Shown one piece after another: positions 9,768 to 17,275 of a stretch of DNA of 64,000 nt; position 1 is the stretch's first letter, and every line of letters begins with the position of its first letter. The position numbers and the translations under genes were made by a program. The notes below the pieces were generated by a model. It was not told the DNA's origin, did no database searches, and saw nothing but the letters and a program-made list of their open reading frames with translations. The stretch comes from Paenibacillus eucommiae (GTDB lineage Bacteria > Bacillota > Bacilli > Paenibacillales > NBRC-103111), in NCBI RefSeq assembly GCF_017874215.1, contig NZ_JAGGLB010000009.1:62001-126000 (forward strand), read 5' to 3'.

Positions 9768-10496
9768 CTAGATTTGATTATCAAACTGATTGGCTTCTAC
9801 CTGAGTACATAACCGATAAAACGCAGCTATACCGCTTATCTGGGCTCTATTTACTTTATCCAGATGCTGCTTGATGTCGTTTGTTATCGTTATGATTTTA
9901 TTTTTGTCATTATAATCAAATTCTTTCAATTCCTCTTTAACCCTATCAACAGAATAATGAAGGCGATTGTAATAAACAGAAGCTTTCAGTGCATGTATGG
10001 TCAAAACTTGTCGTATATGTTCTTCCGTGAATATGCGATAGTTATTTTCCGTAGAACGACCGGCAGATATGAGGCCAACCTTATCCCAGTAACGAATCGT
10101 TGTGATTGGAACACCTGTCTCCCTACTCACATCATTTATCGTCAGCAGCGCAGGATTTGTGCTAATTTTTGAATGTTTTTTATGAAACAGTTGCAGCATT
10201 TTTTCAGTGATTATTTTTTCCTGATGCAGGTTTGCTTGTGATTCATTAGCCATCCATAACGCAGAAGTTATTTTTTTCGCCAAGACTTCTTTCAACATTT
10301 TTGATATTCGTGTCAGACTGAAACCAGCCAGCATTTCTCTAATACAAATAAAATAAGCAATATGTTCCTCAGCAAACATCCTATATCCAGATGCAGAACG
10401 TGGCACAGGGGGTATCAGGCCAAGCTCTTCGTAATTTCTTAATGTGGTCGTACTGACACCCAGTTTGCGGGCAATATCAATGGGTCGTGCAGCCAT
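9768..10496 (-). CDS. MerR family regulator with two tandem DNA-binding domains
   Basis: 242 residues, ATG at 10496 after GGAGGAAG. Two complete MerR-type winged-helix modules occur in one chain. The first is about 4-75 (PIDIARKLGVSTTTLRNYEELGLI, then GYRMF). The second is about 116-188 (TINDVSRETGVPITTIRYWDKVGLI, then NYRIF). MerR proteins normally carry one such domain and dimerise, so the duplication is unusual. No metal-binding cysteine loop or drug-binding domain follows; the C-terminal 50 residues look helical. It is divergent from the hydrolase gene at 10658 and probably regulates it, itself, or both. Confidence 0.88.
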   Translation of the reverse strand: MAARPIDIARKLGVSTTTLRNYEELGLIPPVPRSASGYRMFAEEHIAYFICIREMLAGFSLTRISKMLKEVLAKKITSALWMANESQANLHQEKIITEKMLQLFHKKHSKISTNPALLTINDVSRETGVPITTIRYWDKVGLISAGRSTENNYRIFTEEHIRQVLTIHALKASVYYNRLHYSVDRVKEELKEFDYNDKNKIITITNDIKQHLDKVNRAQISGIAAFYRLCTQVEANQFDNQI

Positions 10497-10599
10497 TTAA
10501 CTTCCTCCATAAATCGATTACAAAACATTATATCATTGGTTTAAACTTTTTTATATTAAAAACCTAAACAATAAGGATAAGTGCCCCACAAAGTTTCCT

Positions 10600-10635
10600 A
10601 GTTGCTTCAATGTTATACAATGTAGATATACAACT
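10600..10635 (+). promoter_or_regulatory. Possible MerR-type operator/promoter
   Basis: AGTTG at 10600-10604 and CAACT at 10631-10635 form the ends of an imperfect dyad containing TTGCTT and TATACAATG/TAGATAT promoter-like elements, 22 bases before the hydrolase start. It fits a dyad between spaced promoter boxes, but support is only visual. Confidence 0.3.
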
Positions 10636-10657
10636 TTAAATTCTGAAAGGAGAACTC

Positions 10658-11797
10658 ATGAAAATCAAAGAAAAACACAAACTCAGAAAACCTAGCGGAC
10701 CTTACTTAGTAGGGTGTAAGCCATTCTCTTATGCATACGATCCGGATGAAAAAGACGATAAAAACCGCATTATCCCCGGCATATGCTTTTATCCCGCAAA
10801 AGGTACCGGCGAAGGAAACCTGAAAAAATATGTCAGCCAGACTATCCTCCAGGGAACCAGCGGTATTGAAACGAATTCATATATCAACGCTCCCATAGGG
10901 GATGGCAAGCACCCGCTTCTCCTTTTCAGCCATGGATTCAGCCTCTTTTGTGAAGCTAACACAGTTCAATGCGAGGAACTTGCGTCCCATGGTTATATTG
11001 TAATCAGCATAGGCCATCAGGGCGGAGGCTCGTATGAGCTGCCCAATGGTGAGATGATGATGCTTGATATGGAAAAAATGATGAAGGATTTTCAAGCAGA
11101 CGCAATCGGCATGGGGATGTTCACCAAATACAGCGCATGGCTCGCCGAAGATGGCAAAGATGCAAGCAGCCAGGAGCATAGCGACTACTATAAAAAAATG
11201 ATTGACAACCAGCCCGGATTCACAGCTCATAGTGAAATTTGGATAAAAGACAGCCTTGTGGCCCTCGACATCTTTCTGAATGAAGCCGAACAGGAAAGTT
11301 CTGCGCTGCATAACCATGTCGATAGGGAGAATATCGGTGCTTTCGGAATGTCCTACGGAGGTTCTACCGCATTGAGCCTGACACATGTATCCGACCTGAT
11401 TAAGGCCAGCGCCAATCTTGATGGCTTCTTCTACAGCACCATCTGGCAGAAGCCAATCCATAAACCAATCATGCTCATGCAAAATGATGTGGGGCTTTTT
11501 CTAACCTTTCCTTATCTGAACGCCGAGAATGATGCCTACATAGCAACGTTCAAAAAAAGCACACATGCAAACTTTTCTGATTACAACGAAATCATGGCTG
11601 AAAACTACATCGCAAAAGGCGTAATAGAAGGTAAGGAAGTCGAGCAGGCCATGCTCGGAGAAATAGATCCCAACAAAATGGAAGACATCATGAATGCCCT
11701 TCTCCTTGATTTTTTTAATAAGTACCTGAAGGGCAAGGATTCTCAAATCATAGACACGGATAAGGTGCCTGATGAAGTGATTTTGCTCAAAAAATAG
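10658..11797 (+). CDS. Alpha/beta hydrolase (PAF-acetylhydrolase/dienelactone hydrolase-like)
   Basis: 379 residues, ATG preceded by AAAGGAG. The chain has the alpha/beta-hydrolase features HPLLLFSHGFSLF (oxyanion strand, about 86-98) and GAFGMSYGGSTA, with nucleophile Ser232 in GxSxG. The N-terminal layout and the HGGxG-like HQGGGSYELPNGE segment resemble the platelet-activating-factor acetylhydrolase group, which cleaves short ester chains. There is no signal peptide. It is divergent from the tandem MerR regulator and may be its target. Substrate unknown. Confidence 0.8.
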   Translation: MKIKEKHKLRKPSGPYLVGCKPFSYAYDPDEKDDKNRIIPGICFYPAKGTGEGNLKKYVSQTILQGTSGIETNSYINAPIGDGKHPLLLFSHGFSLFCEANTVQCEELASHGYIVISIGHQGGGSYELPNGEMMMLDMEKMMKDFQADAIGMGMFTKYSAWLAEDGKDASSQEHSDYYKKMIDNQPGFTAHSEIWIKDSLVALDIFLNEAEQESSALHNHVDRENIGAFGMSYGGSTALSLTHVSDLIKASANLDGFFYSTIWQKPIHKPIMLMQNDVGLFLTFPYLNAENDAYIATFKKSTHANFSDYNEIMAENYIAKGVIEGKEVEQAMLGEIDPNKMEDIMNALLLDFFNKYLKGKDSQIIDTDKVPDEVILLKK

Positions 11798-11921
11798 CCA
11801 GAATAGATTGGAATCAAACGAACCGGTCCAGCTTATATGGAATTAAGACGAATTGCCCTTTAACCCGCATCTATACGTTATAATTGTTGATATCAACATT
11901 TTAAAGGGGAACGTTAAAGCT

Positions 11922-12887
11922 ATGATGGCAAGAGATACACTTGAGCAAAGACAAATCCCGATTTATGCGGGTACTCTTATCGTTGCTGCCGTTGTAGGTA
12001 TCGTATGGCCAACGTTTTCTACATCACTGGGGCATATAACTTCATTGGTTATTGCCATCTTGCTCTTTAGCATGTTCACCCAAATCCCCTTTTTCCGTTT
12101 AAAAGAGACGTTATCCAATCAAAGATTCATTTATGCTTTGCTTGTAACCAATTATGCAGCAGTTCCTTTGCTAGTCTGGCTCCTAACGAGATTTCTGCCG
12201 GATCAGCCGCCTTTATTACTTGGTGTGATGCTTGTACTTTTAGCTCCGTGCATTGACTATGTCATCGTCTTTACCCACCTTGGCCGCGGCAATGAGAAGC
12301 TCATACTGATCTCAACACCACTTCTTTTTATTACTCAAATGCTATTTCTGCCTTTGTATCTATGGCTCTTTATCGGCAAACAGGCAGTTGAATTGATCCG
12401 CTTTGGGCCATTTATCGAAGCTTTCATCGGACTTATCCTGGTTCCTCTTCTGCTCGCTTTAGGCACGCAGGTGTGGGCGGCAAAAAGTAAGATCGGAGAG
12501 CGGATGCTGAATGGGTCGGCATGGCTTCCTGTTCCCTTTATGGCATTGACACTCTTTGTAATCGTGGCCTCCCAAGCCAATAGAATATACGAATATCAAG
12601 GGGTAATCGTACAAGCCATTCCTGTTTATGTCGCATTTATGGTGCTCATGCCATTTATCGCAAGCTTGCTTGCAAAATGGTCTCGTCTAGATGTTCCAGC
12701 GGGACGTGCGCTCGTCTTTAGCGGTGGAACACGCAATTCACTAGTCGTGCTGCCTTTTGCTTTCGCCTTGCCTGAACCGCTTAGTGGATTGGTTGCAGCT
12801 GTGATCGTCACCCAGACGATTGTGGAATTAGTAGGCGAGCTCATATATATTCGTGTGGTTCCGGGGTATGTTATTCGTGATCATTGA
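11922..12887 (+). CDS. BASS-superfamily transporter (arsenic resistance/ACR3-like)
   Basis: 321 residues from the ATG at 11922, which follows AAAGGGGA; an upstream TTG at 11853 lacks a ribosome site. About ten hydrophobic helices. Motifs such as LAPCIDYVIVFTHLGRGN and FSGGTRNSLVVLPFAFALP match the bile acid:sodium symporter/ACR3 superfamily, often annotated as arsenic resistance proteins. The central PC of the cation-binding helix is present. No arsR, arsC or other arsenic gene is nearby, so the transported ion is uncertain. Confidence 0.8.
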   Translation: MMARDTLEQRQIPIYAGTLIVAAVVGIVWPTFSTSLGHITSLVIAILLFSMFTQIPFFRLKETLSNQRFIYALLVTNYAAVPLLVWLLTRFLPDQPPLLLGVMLVLLAPCIDYVIVFTHLGRGNEKLILISTPLLFITQMLFLPLYLWLFIGKQAVELIRFGPFIEAFIGLILVPLLLALGTQVWAAKSKIGERMLNGSAWLPVPFMALTLFVIVASQANRIYEYQGVIVQAIPVYVAFMVLMPFIASLLAKWSRLDVPAGRALVFSGGTRNSLVVLPFAFALPEPLSGLVAAVIVTQTIVELVGELIYIRVVPGYVIRDH

Positions 12888-12936
12888 GAAGAACGTCTTT
12901 CTTCGGTGTCCTTTGAGGATCGTGTTCGCAACTTGG

Positions 12937-13067
12937 GAGCGTTACGGGAGGGAATGGCTGTGGGCTCCAGCCGCTGTTAAAGATTTGTTCCCTTGAATCG
13001 ATGTGGGGGTAGGAACAAATCTTTAAATGCGGGCGCTAACGCTCTTCCTCCCACAACCATTCCCTCT
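12937..13067. repeat. Long inverted repeat after the transporter gene
   Basis: A perfect 15-base stem (TTAAAGATTTGTTCC at 12977-12991 and its complement at 13012-13026) has a 20-base loop. Outside it, GAGGGAATGGCTGTGGG near 12950-12966 is complementary at 16 of 17 positions to the segment near 13051-13067. The arms are arranged so that alternative foldings are possible. Its right half merges with the conserved block described next. Confidence 0.6.
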
Positions 13068-13155
13068 CCTCAGCTACAATCCGCACGAATCACACTAACA
13101 CCAAGCTAAAACGGACAGCCAGCAAGGTGTTTTCTATTGGTCAGAGGAGATTTCC
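13037..13155 (+). repeat. Conserved intergenic block, copy A
   Basis: Begins CTTCCTCCCAC, then a pyrimidine-rich stretch, CAGCT.CAA, CACACT, AAACGGAC.GCCAGCAA and a TTTCCT/AGAGGA dyad. The same order of elements appears at 35427-35530 and 37966-38072. This copy is the most diverged of the three. Confidence 0.5.
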
Positions 13156-13755
13156 TGGCGGCCAAAGGCTCATGGGACGAAGAGCTGAGCGTATCTGCCA
13201 GGAGATCCTTACGCAGTACCAACGCGCTAAAAAAGCGGAGTATGAGGAAATCGCCCTGACCCGTCTGATCGATCAAATTGTACTAAGGCGGAAAATCGGG
13301 ACGCCGGACCACTTTCAATTCAAGTTTGAAATCCACTTTCCGAATTGGCTTGTGGAAGCTAACAGGGAAGGCAATCTATTCGACATTTCGTTAATCATGA
13401 TGAACGATCTGAAATCGTATCTGGCACAAGGGCTTTATTGGTTAATCGCCTCCTATTCGGAGGAACCAGCGGTGACACTGGAATTAACGAAGCTGGCCGC
13501 CATTTCCACTTTTTAGATGACGACCGCGAACCAATCATGGCGGTTTATAAAATCGTGGAGAGAATCAAACAGGCTTGCGAGGAATTGCAGACCGTTGGAT
13601 TTATCGACCATTATGAGTTTTCCGGCAAAAAGCAAGGTTTGCTTGGACGCTTTCTGACCGTGACCAAAAACCCTGTCTTCCTCAATGTAGTGCCAGAAGC
13701 CCGGAACCGGGAGCTGCCGCAGCCAGTTCAGTTAGACCTTTTTATGAGTGATTAG
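13127..13755 (+). pseudogene. Frameshifted gene of unknown function
   Basis: Two overlapping frames together give about 209 residues. The first frame (13127-13516) ends TKLAAISTF and the second (to 13755) continues FLDDDREPIMAVYKIVERI. They join naturally at the T5 run at 13508-13513, so a one-base indel in that homopolymer is the likely cause. The encoded protein is soluble and charged, with helical segments and the C-terminus QPVQLDLFMSD. The general look recalls winged-helix plasmid replication proteins, but I do not recognise a family. It starts inside repeat block A with no clear ribosome site, so the 5' end may be missing. Confidence 0.5.
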
Positions 13756-13877
13756 GATACCGAACGATCAAACCATAAATTTTTCTGGAATTTTCGGGTT
13801 TAATAGCCTGTAGCCTTCTGAAGCTCACCCCGAACCGGCTTGGCCAGGTCGGGGGAAAAAAGTCGAACAATACTCAC

Positions 13878-13915
13878 AAAGCCGCATTCCCTGTCTGTGG
13901 ATAGCTGCGGTTTTT
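13878..13915 (+). terminator. Likely rho-independent terminator
   Basis: AAAGCCGCA at 13878-13886 pairs with TGCGG at 13906-13910, followed by TTTTT. It lies downstream of the frameshifted gene. The rest of 13756-13980 holds no gene that I can support. Confidence 0.55.
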
Positions 13916-13981
13916 AATGCCACGGCAACGGTATCAAAATATCGGCACACGTATATCATAAGGATAGTACATGTTGAATGG

Positions 13982-14158
13982 GTGGAAATTGTAATTATTG
14001 TGACACCAGATAATGTTTTATTGCTTTATCCTTTGAAAAAAACGCAGGAATCCAATGAAGAAATACGTGCTCATTTGAAGATGCTGCTTTACAAAGTGAA
14101 ATCAGATTCACGTCATGAACAGATCGGCTTCGGCATCGAAGGAGACGAGTTGATTTGA
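13982..14158 (+). CDS. Possible small antitoxin-like ORF
   Basis: An open frame from a GTG at 13982 encodes about 58 residues (EIVIIVTPDNVLLLYPLKK near the start; IGFGIEGDELI at the end). Its stop codon overlaps the start of a MazF-like frame by two bases, the usual arrangement of antitoxin and toxin genes. There is no good ribosome site and the family is not recognised, so this is probably a remnant. Confidence 0.3.
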   Translation: MEIVIIVTPDNVLLLYPLKKTQESNEEIRAHLKMLLYKVKSDSRHEQIGFGIEGDELI

Positions 14159-14298
14159 TAATTTCTACACGCGGCGAGTTGATATGGCTTGACTCTGACC
14201 CGCAAGCATGTCATGAACAGGTGGGGCGACGACCAGCAGTCGTCTTGTCCGAAGCAGAGTTAAGAATTATCAGTTCCCAAGTGGCTTTTCAATTTTAA
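14155..14298 (+). pseudogene. Truncated MazF/PemK-type toxin gene
   Basis: A TTG-started frame of 47 codons encodes the N-terminus of a MazF/PemK fold: ISTRGELIWLDSDP, then HEQVGRRPAVVLS. Intact MazF proteins are endoribonucleases of about 110-120 residues. The similarity stops at VLSEAEL, after which unrelated residues run to a stop just before the first palindromic site of the cassette array. The C-terminal two thirds are missing, so it is inactive. Its position suggests that array insertion or a deletion at the array edge removed the rest. Confidence 0.65.
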
Positions 14299-14302
14299 AA
14301 AT

Positions 14303-14418
14303 CGACAGATCCCATAAAATAAGTATCCTCCAACAAAAAAGACAGCGGCAGCCTTAGACGAGAAAATATAGTCTTAGACAACCGCTTTTTATTAAACTAA
14401 CGTGTCCCGTTAGCTTAA
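14303..14418 (-). repeat. Array site A (left end of cassette array)
   Basis: The site has three parts: a degenerate left box at 14303-14325; an imperfect hairpin (arms 14344-14359 and 14371-14386, 12 of 16 pairs); and a well-formed right box at 14392-14418. The right box is TTAAACTAACG, a five-base spacer TGTCC, then CGTTAGCTTAA. The two 11-base halves are inverted repeats differing at one position. It ends the cassette holding the phosphotransferase gene. Confidence 0.7.
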
Positions 14419-14555
14419 TGACTTACTCTGTTGTTGAAATTCGTGTTCCTTAACATAAAGCGGCATCAGAGAAGGCGAATCGTACCTTATCACGGCTTTT
14501 AAACGACAAAATGGTGCCGATAGCCATAGCCCATAGCCGCAACGAAATAATGAGC

Positions 14556-15470
14556 CTAATCCGACAGTGCCCGCATGATGTTGGATTTCGCCTCTGCCGC
14601 AATCGCTTCATTCCCGTCATCGACCGCTTGCATTAAGATCAGTACGGGGATGTATACCGCGATCAGCCGCGCCAGCAGCTTCGTTTCCTCGTCCGCTCCT
14701 CCGTACGTTTCGAAAAACACGCCGCGAGCGTAAGGTGGTAAAAAGCTGTAAGCAACGCTCAAATCGCAAGCCGGATGGCCTACGCTCAGATCGCCCCAAT
14801 CAATGATGCCGGAAACGATCCCTTTCTCATTCACAAGCATATTTTTGAAATGAAGATCGCCATGTAGCATTGCATTCACCGCCTCGACACGGTCCGTTTG
14901 TAACCTGCTAATATACGCTTCGATCACACCGGACTCCTCCGGCGACAAGTGTTCAACCACCTTCGATAGAAAGCCCGCCAATTTCACTTTGCGCGATGCT
15001 ATGTCCGTCAAGCTTCGATGATCTTGCTGAACTCCGCACTTCAGCGCCGCCTGCACCGGAAACTCATGCAATCTCCGCAAAAATTTCGCCAGCGTCTCTG
15101 CCGATAAAGCCCGGCGTTCTTCCGTCAAACCGATTGGGAAATCTCCTGGCACGTAGGCATAGCCAAGAAATGGTGCCGGGTATTCGTCACTTGCTTCGCC
15201 ATAAAACAACGGTTTCGGATAGGGGATGGTCATATATGCCTCCAGCATCGGAAGCATCTTCCCTTCCAGACCAATAGAATTGACCGCAATCGTTCTTCTT
15301 GGAAACCGGAACACGCACTCGTTACCGATAAGAAATACGGTATTGTCCCAGCCCCAGCCCAATCGCTTCACTTGCTTCAATGATAGTTGCGGGAATTGGC
15401 TGTCGATCAGCGTCCGCGCCTGCTCTTCGTTAACTTCCCACTCCGCATCCCATACATTCGTTCCTCCCAT
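14556..15470 (-). CDS. Aminoglycoside phosphotransferase-family protein (array gene)
   Basis: 304 residues, ATG at 15470 with GGAGG ten bases upstream. Kinase-like APH fold: the catalytic loop is H203-GDLHFKN-210, and the metal-binding IIDWGD has D224/D227. The N-lobe segment LGWGWDNTVFLIGNECVFRFPRR resembles the macrolide/aminoglycoside phosphotransferase group. It transfers phosphate from ATP to a small molecule; the substrate is not predictable. It is the first gene from the left of the array and is on the minus strand like all the others. Antibiotic-modifying kinases are common cargo of cassette systems. Confidence 0.82.
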   Translation of the reverse strand: MGGTNVWDAEWEVNEEQARTLIDSQFPQLSLKQVKRLGWGWDNTVFLIGNECVFRFPRRTIAVNSIGLEGKMLPMLEAYMTIPYPKPLFYGEASDEYPAPFLGYAYVPGDFPIGLTEERRALSAETLAKFLRRLHEFPVQAALKCGVQQDHRSLTDIASRKVKLAGFLSKVVEHLSPEESGVIEAYISRLQTDRVEAVNAMLHGDLHFKNMLVNEKGIVSGIIDWGDLSVGHPACDLSVAYSFLPPYARGVFFETYGGADEETKLLARLIAVYIPVLILMQAVDDGNEAIAAEAKSNIMRALSD

Positions 15471-15574
15471 GAATCGTAAACCTCCTCCACCGGTTACAAT
15501 AGCGAAACATTCGGTTTGGCCTTTCTTTCATTTATGTCCCATTTGATTTGTAATCCTAGGTGCGATCTTCGCGG

Positions 15575-15620
15575 TAACAGCCCCAATAATTGAATAAAAG
15601 TATCCGTTAGTAGTTTAATC
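15575..15620 (-). repeat. Array site B (collapsed)
   Basis: A degenerate left box at 15575-15600 (TAACAGCCCCAATAATTGAA) runs straight into a right-box remnant (TATCCGTTAGTAG) at 15601-15620, with the hairpin missing. It resembles the left box of site C and the right box of site H. Confidence 0.45.
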
Positions 15621-15638
15621 AACTTAGGTCACTTTCGT

Positions 15639-15983
15639 TTAATTTGATCCTGAAATCTTGCTTAGAATCATTCCGATGATTTCTTCTGTTCCTATATGAT
15701 CAGTTTCTATATGTTCTTGAAATTTTTTTTCTTTAAATGCAGCTAAGCCTGCTTTTGTATGTTGCTGATACCACGCTCCAAATTTTTGCTCATCCGTGAC
15801 CTCTAGTTAAGTGCAAGCGTACCAATTGCTTTCAGTGTTTTTCAGTTCAATGAATGGTTTGAATTCGGCTCGCATTTGATCACATATGTTGAGCAATTTT
15901 TACTTGAGTGGATTAACCCCTTCAGGAAGATCAGTAAATCGTCTATATTTTCCATACAGCGAAGCAGCTGTGCGAATGAAAAA
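15639..15983 (-). pseudogene. Decayed gene with two in-frame stops (array)
   Basis: Reading leftwards from 15983, one frame stays sensible for about 115 codons but contains two TAA codons. Segments read SLYGKYRRFTDLPEGVNPLK, stop, ICDQMRAEFKPFIELKN, stop, DEQKFGAWYQQHTKAGLAAF, then IGTEEIIGMILSKISGSN and the final stop at 15639-15641. The codon-like, non-repetitive composition and constant frame argue for a once-functional soluble protein inactivated by point mutations. The family is not recognised. Confidence 0.55.
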
Positions 15984-16031
15984 CTACACTCTTACTTTTA
16001 TCTCATTTTATAGTATATTTTTTCGCATCAA

Positions 16032-16574
16032 CTAAATATTCCCTTCCCAGTGATCCCCTGAACCAACAAATTTCCATTCTCCATCTTCTTTTTGGAAGAT
16101 AAACAATTGATATTCTTCGTACTCTATCCCCTTTGTTCCTTTGGGATTAAACAATACTTGAACATACTCTAAAACAACATACTTCGTATCGTTATTCCTT
16201 GCTTGAGGCACATTGTCAAAATCCACTTTTTTTATTTGTGTTATTACTGTCTTGGAAAAAGTCGGGATTGAATAATCTTCAGCATCTTTGTTCAAAACTG
16301 GTAAATCACTAAAATCCCCCTCATATCCGGCTTTAATATATTTATTTATGACTTTTACGATAGCTTGTTCATCGCCAGTGTAATCATCAATATCTAAGTA
16401 TGTTGGTTTCACGTTGATAAAATCGATCTCGTCACTCTCCTCAGATGGAAAAAGATTGGGTGTTTCCTTATTGATTAAACCAATTCCAGAATTATGATCA
16501 GGCTTTTCATTAGATGATTGGCATGCTACTAATACAAATACAATAATCATAAGTAATAATAAATATCTCATCAT
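16032..16574 (-). CDS. Lipoprotein of unknown function (array gene)
   Basis: 180 residues with a type II signal peptide ending LVAC (cysteine near 18), so it is probably anchored outside the membrane. GGAGG is three bases before the first ATG and six before the second, so the start may be 16571. The mature domain (about 60-180) has DEQAIVKVINKYIKAGYEGDF near its start and ends DGEWKFVGSGDHWEGNI. The same plan occurs in the lipoprotein at 35816-36331, so the two are distant relatives, perhaps with an NTF2-like fold. Function unknown. It lies between array sites B and C. Confidence 0.75.
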   Translation of the reverse strand: MMRYLLLLMIIVFVLVACQSSNEKPDHNSGIGLINKETPNLFPSEESDEIDFINVKPTYLDIDDYTGDEQAIVKVINKYIKAGYEGDFSDLPVLNKDAEDYSIPTFSKTVITQIKKVDFDNVPQARNNDTKYVVLEYVQVLFNPKGTKGIEYEEYQLFIFQKEDGEWKFVGSGDHWEGNI

Positions 16575-16609
16575 TTACCTCCAAACTAATAATGTCGGCA
16601 TAAGAACAA

Positions 16610-16711
16610 GACTGACCCCAATAATAGAAATAGTGGCAGCAGCCATGTACGAGAAAATAAAGTCCTAGGACTGCCGCTGTTTTATTGAACTATAGTGTCC
16701 CATTAGCCATC
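16610..16711 (-). repeat. Array site C
   Basis: Left box 16610-16632, hairpin arms near 16632-16650 and 16662-16679, right box 16684-16710 (TTGAACTATAG, TGTCC, CATTAGCCATC). The hairpin is recognisably the same sequence as in site A: GCAGCC, ACGAGAAAATA and AGTC-TAG occur in the same order. After the right box, CCATCCATGCAG is also found at site I. Confidence 0.65.
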
Positions 16712-16795
16712 CATGCAGCTCAAAATCAGCGCTGCACCACAGAGGATGAAAATTTTGGTGAAGTGAATTTTCATAGTAGTTGAATAACGAAAAAA

Positions 16796-17128
16796 TCATT
16801 CATCTGTTAATCCCCTAATTTGAATTCTCACACGGGATGGGCGGCGCATAATCATATCGCCAGGCTCGGGTATAAATTCCTTGTTTTTAAGCCGTGATTC
16901 GAAATAATTTTTTTTGACAACTTCTATTTCTTTCAACATTTTGACCATTGTTGTGCCAAAAGCATGACACCCAGGAAGTTCTTCTACGAGACCAAAATAT
17001 AAACCCGAATGATTATTGCTCTCAGGTATATATTCGGAAATAAAGTTGTAGCTCCTTGTCATGTAATATGCAATATCTTTACTCACACATCCACAGCCTT
17101 TAAGAGTTATTCTGTAACTGATTAACAA
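16796..17128 (-). CDS. HicB-like antitoxin-family protein without toxin (array gene)
   Basis: 110 residues from a TTG at 17128 that follows GGAG by nine bases; an in-frame GTG at 17086 would give a more typical N-terminus (SKDIAYYMTRSYNF). The core GLYFGLVEELPGCHAFGTTMVKMLKEIE followed by NKEFIPEP matches the HicB/UPF0150 RNase-H-like fold. HicB usually neutralises HicA, a small mRNA interferase, and also represses the operon. No hicA-sized gene is next to it, so it is an orphan. It lies between array sites C and D. Confidence 0.7.
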   Translation of the reverse strand: MLISYRITLKGCGCVSKDIAYYMTRSYNFISEYIPESNNHSGLYFGLVEELPGCHAFGTTMVKMLKEIEVVKKNYFESRLKNKEFIPEPGDMIMRRPSRVRIQIRGLTDE

Positions 17129-17208
17129 ACAAATGTACTCCGTTAAATAATTCGTTTAGGGAGTTTCAATATCCTTCCAGTTTAACAAAGTGAAACCCTA
17201 AACACCAC

Positions 17209-17275
17209 GTTAACCTGCCCTTTAGTTGAATAGCGGCGGATTTCTAAAGGTGAATCCACCGCTGTTCTATGCTAA
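17209..17275 (-). repeat. Array site D
   Basis: Left box 17209-17232 (GTTAACCTGCCC then TTTAGTTGAATA), hairpin AGCGGCGGATT at 17232-17242 with its partner at 17253-17263 (10 of 11 pairs). The right box is degenerate and overlaps the recombinase stop codon at 17272-17274. Confidence 0.6.

Noticed and set aside
11922..12887. Calling the transporter a confirmed arsenite pump
   Set aside because: Family resemblance is good, but no ars genes are nearby and BASS-type transporters also carry other anions.
13756..13980. RNA gene in the hairpin-rich segment
   Set aside because: Only a terminator-like stem is seen; no match to a known RNA class could be recognised.
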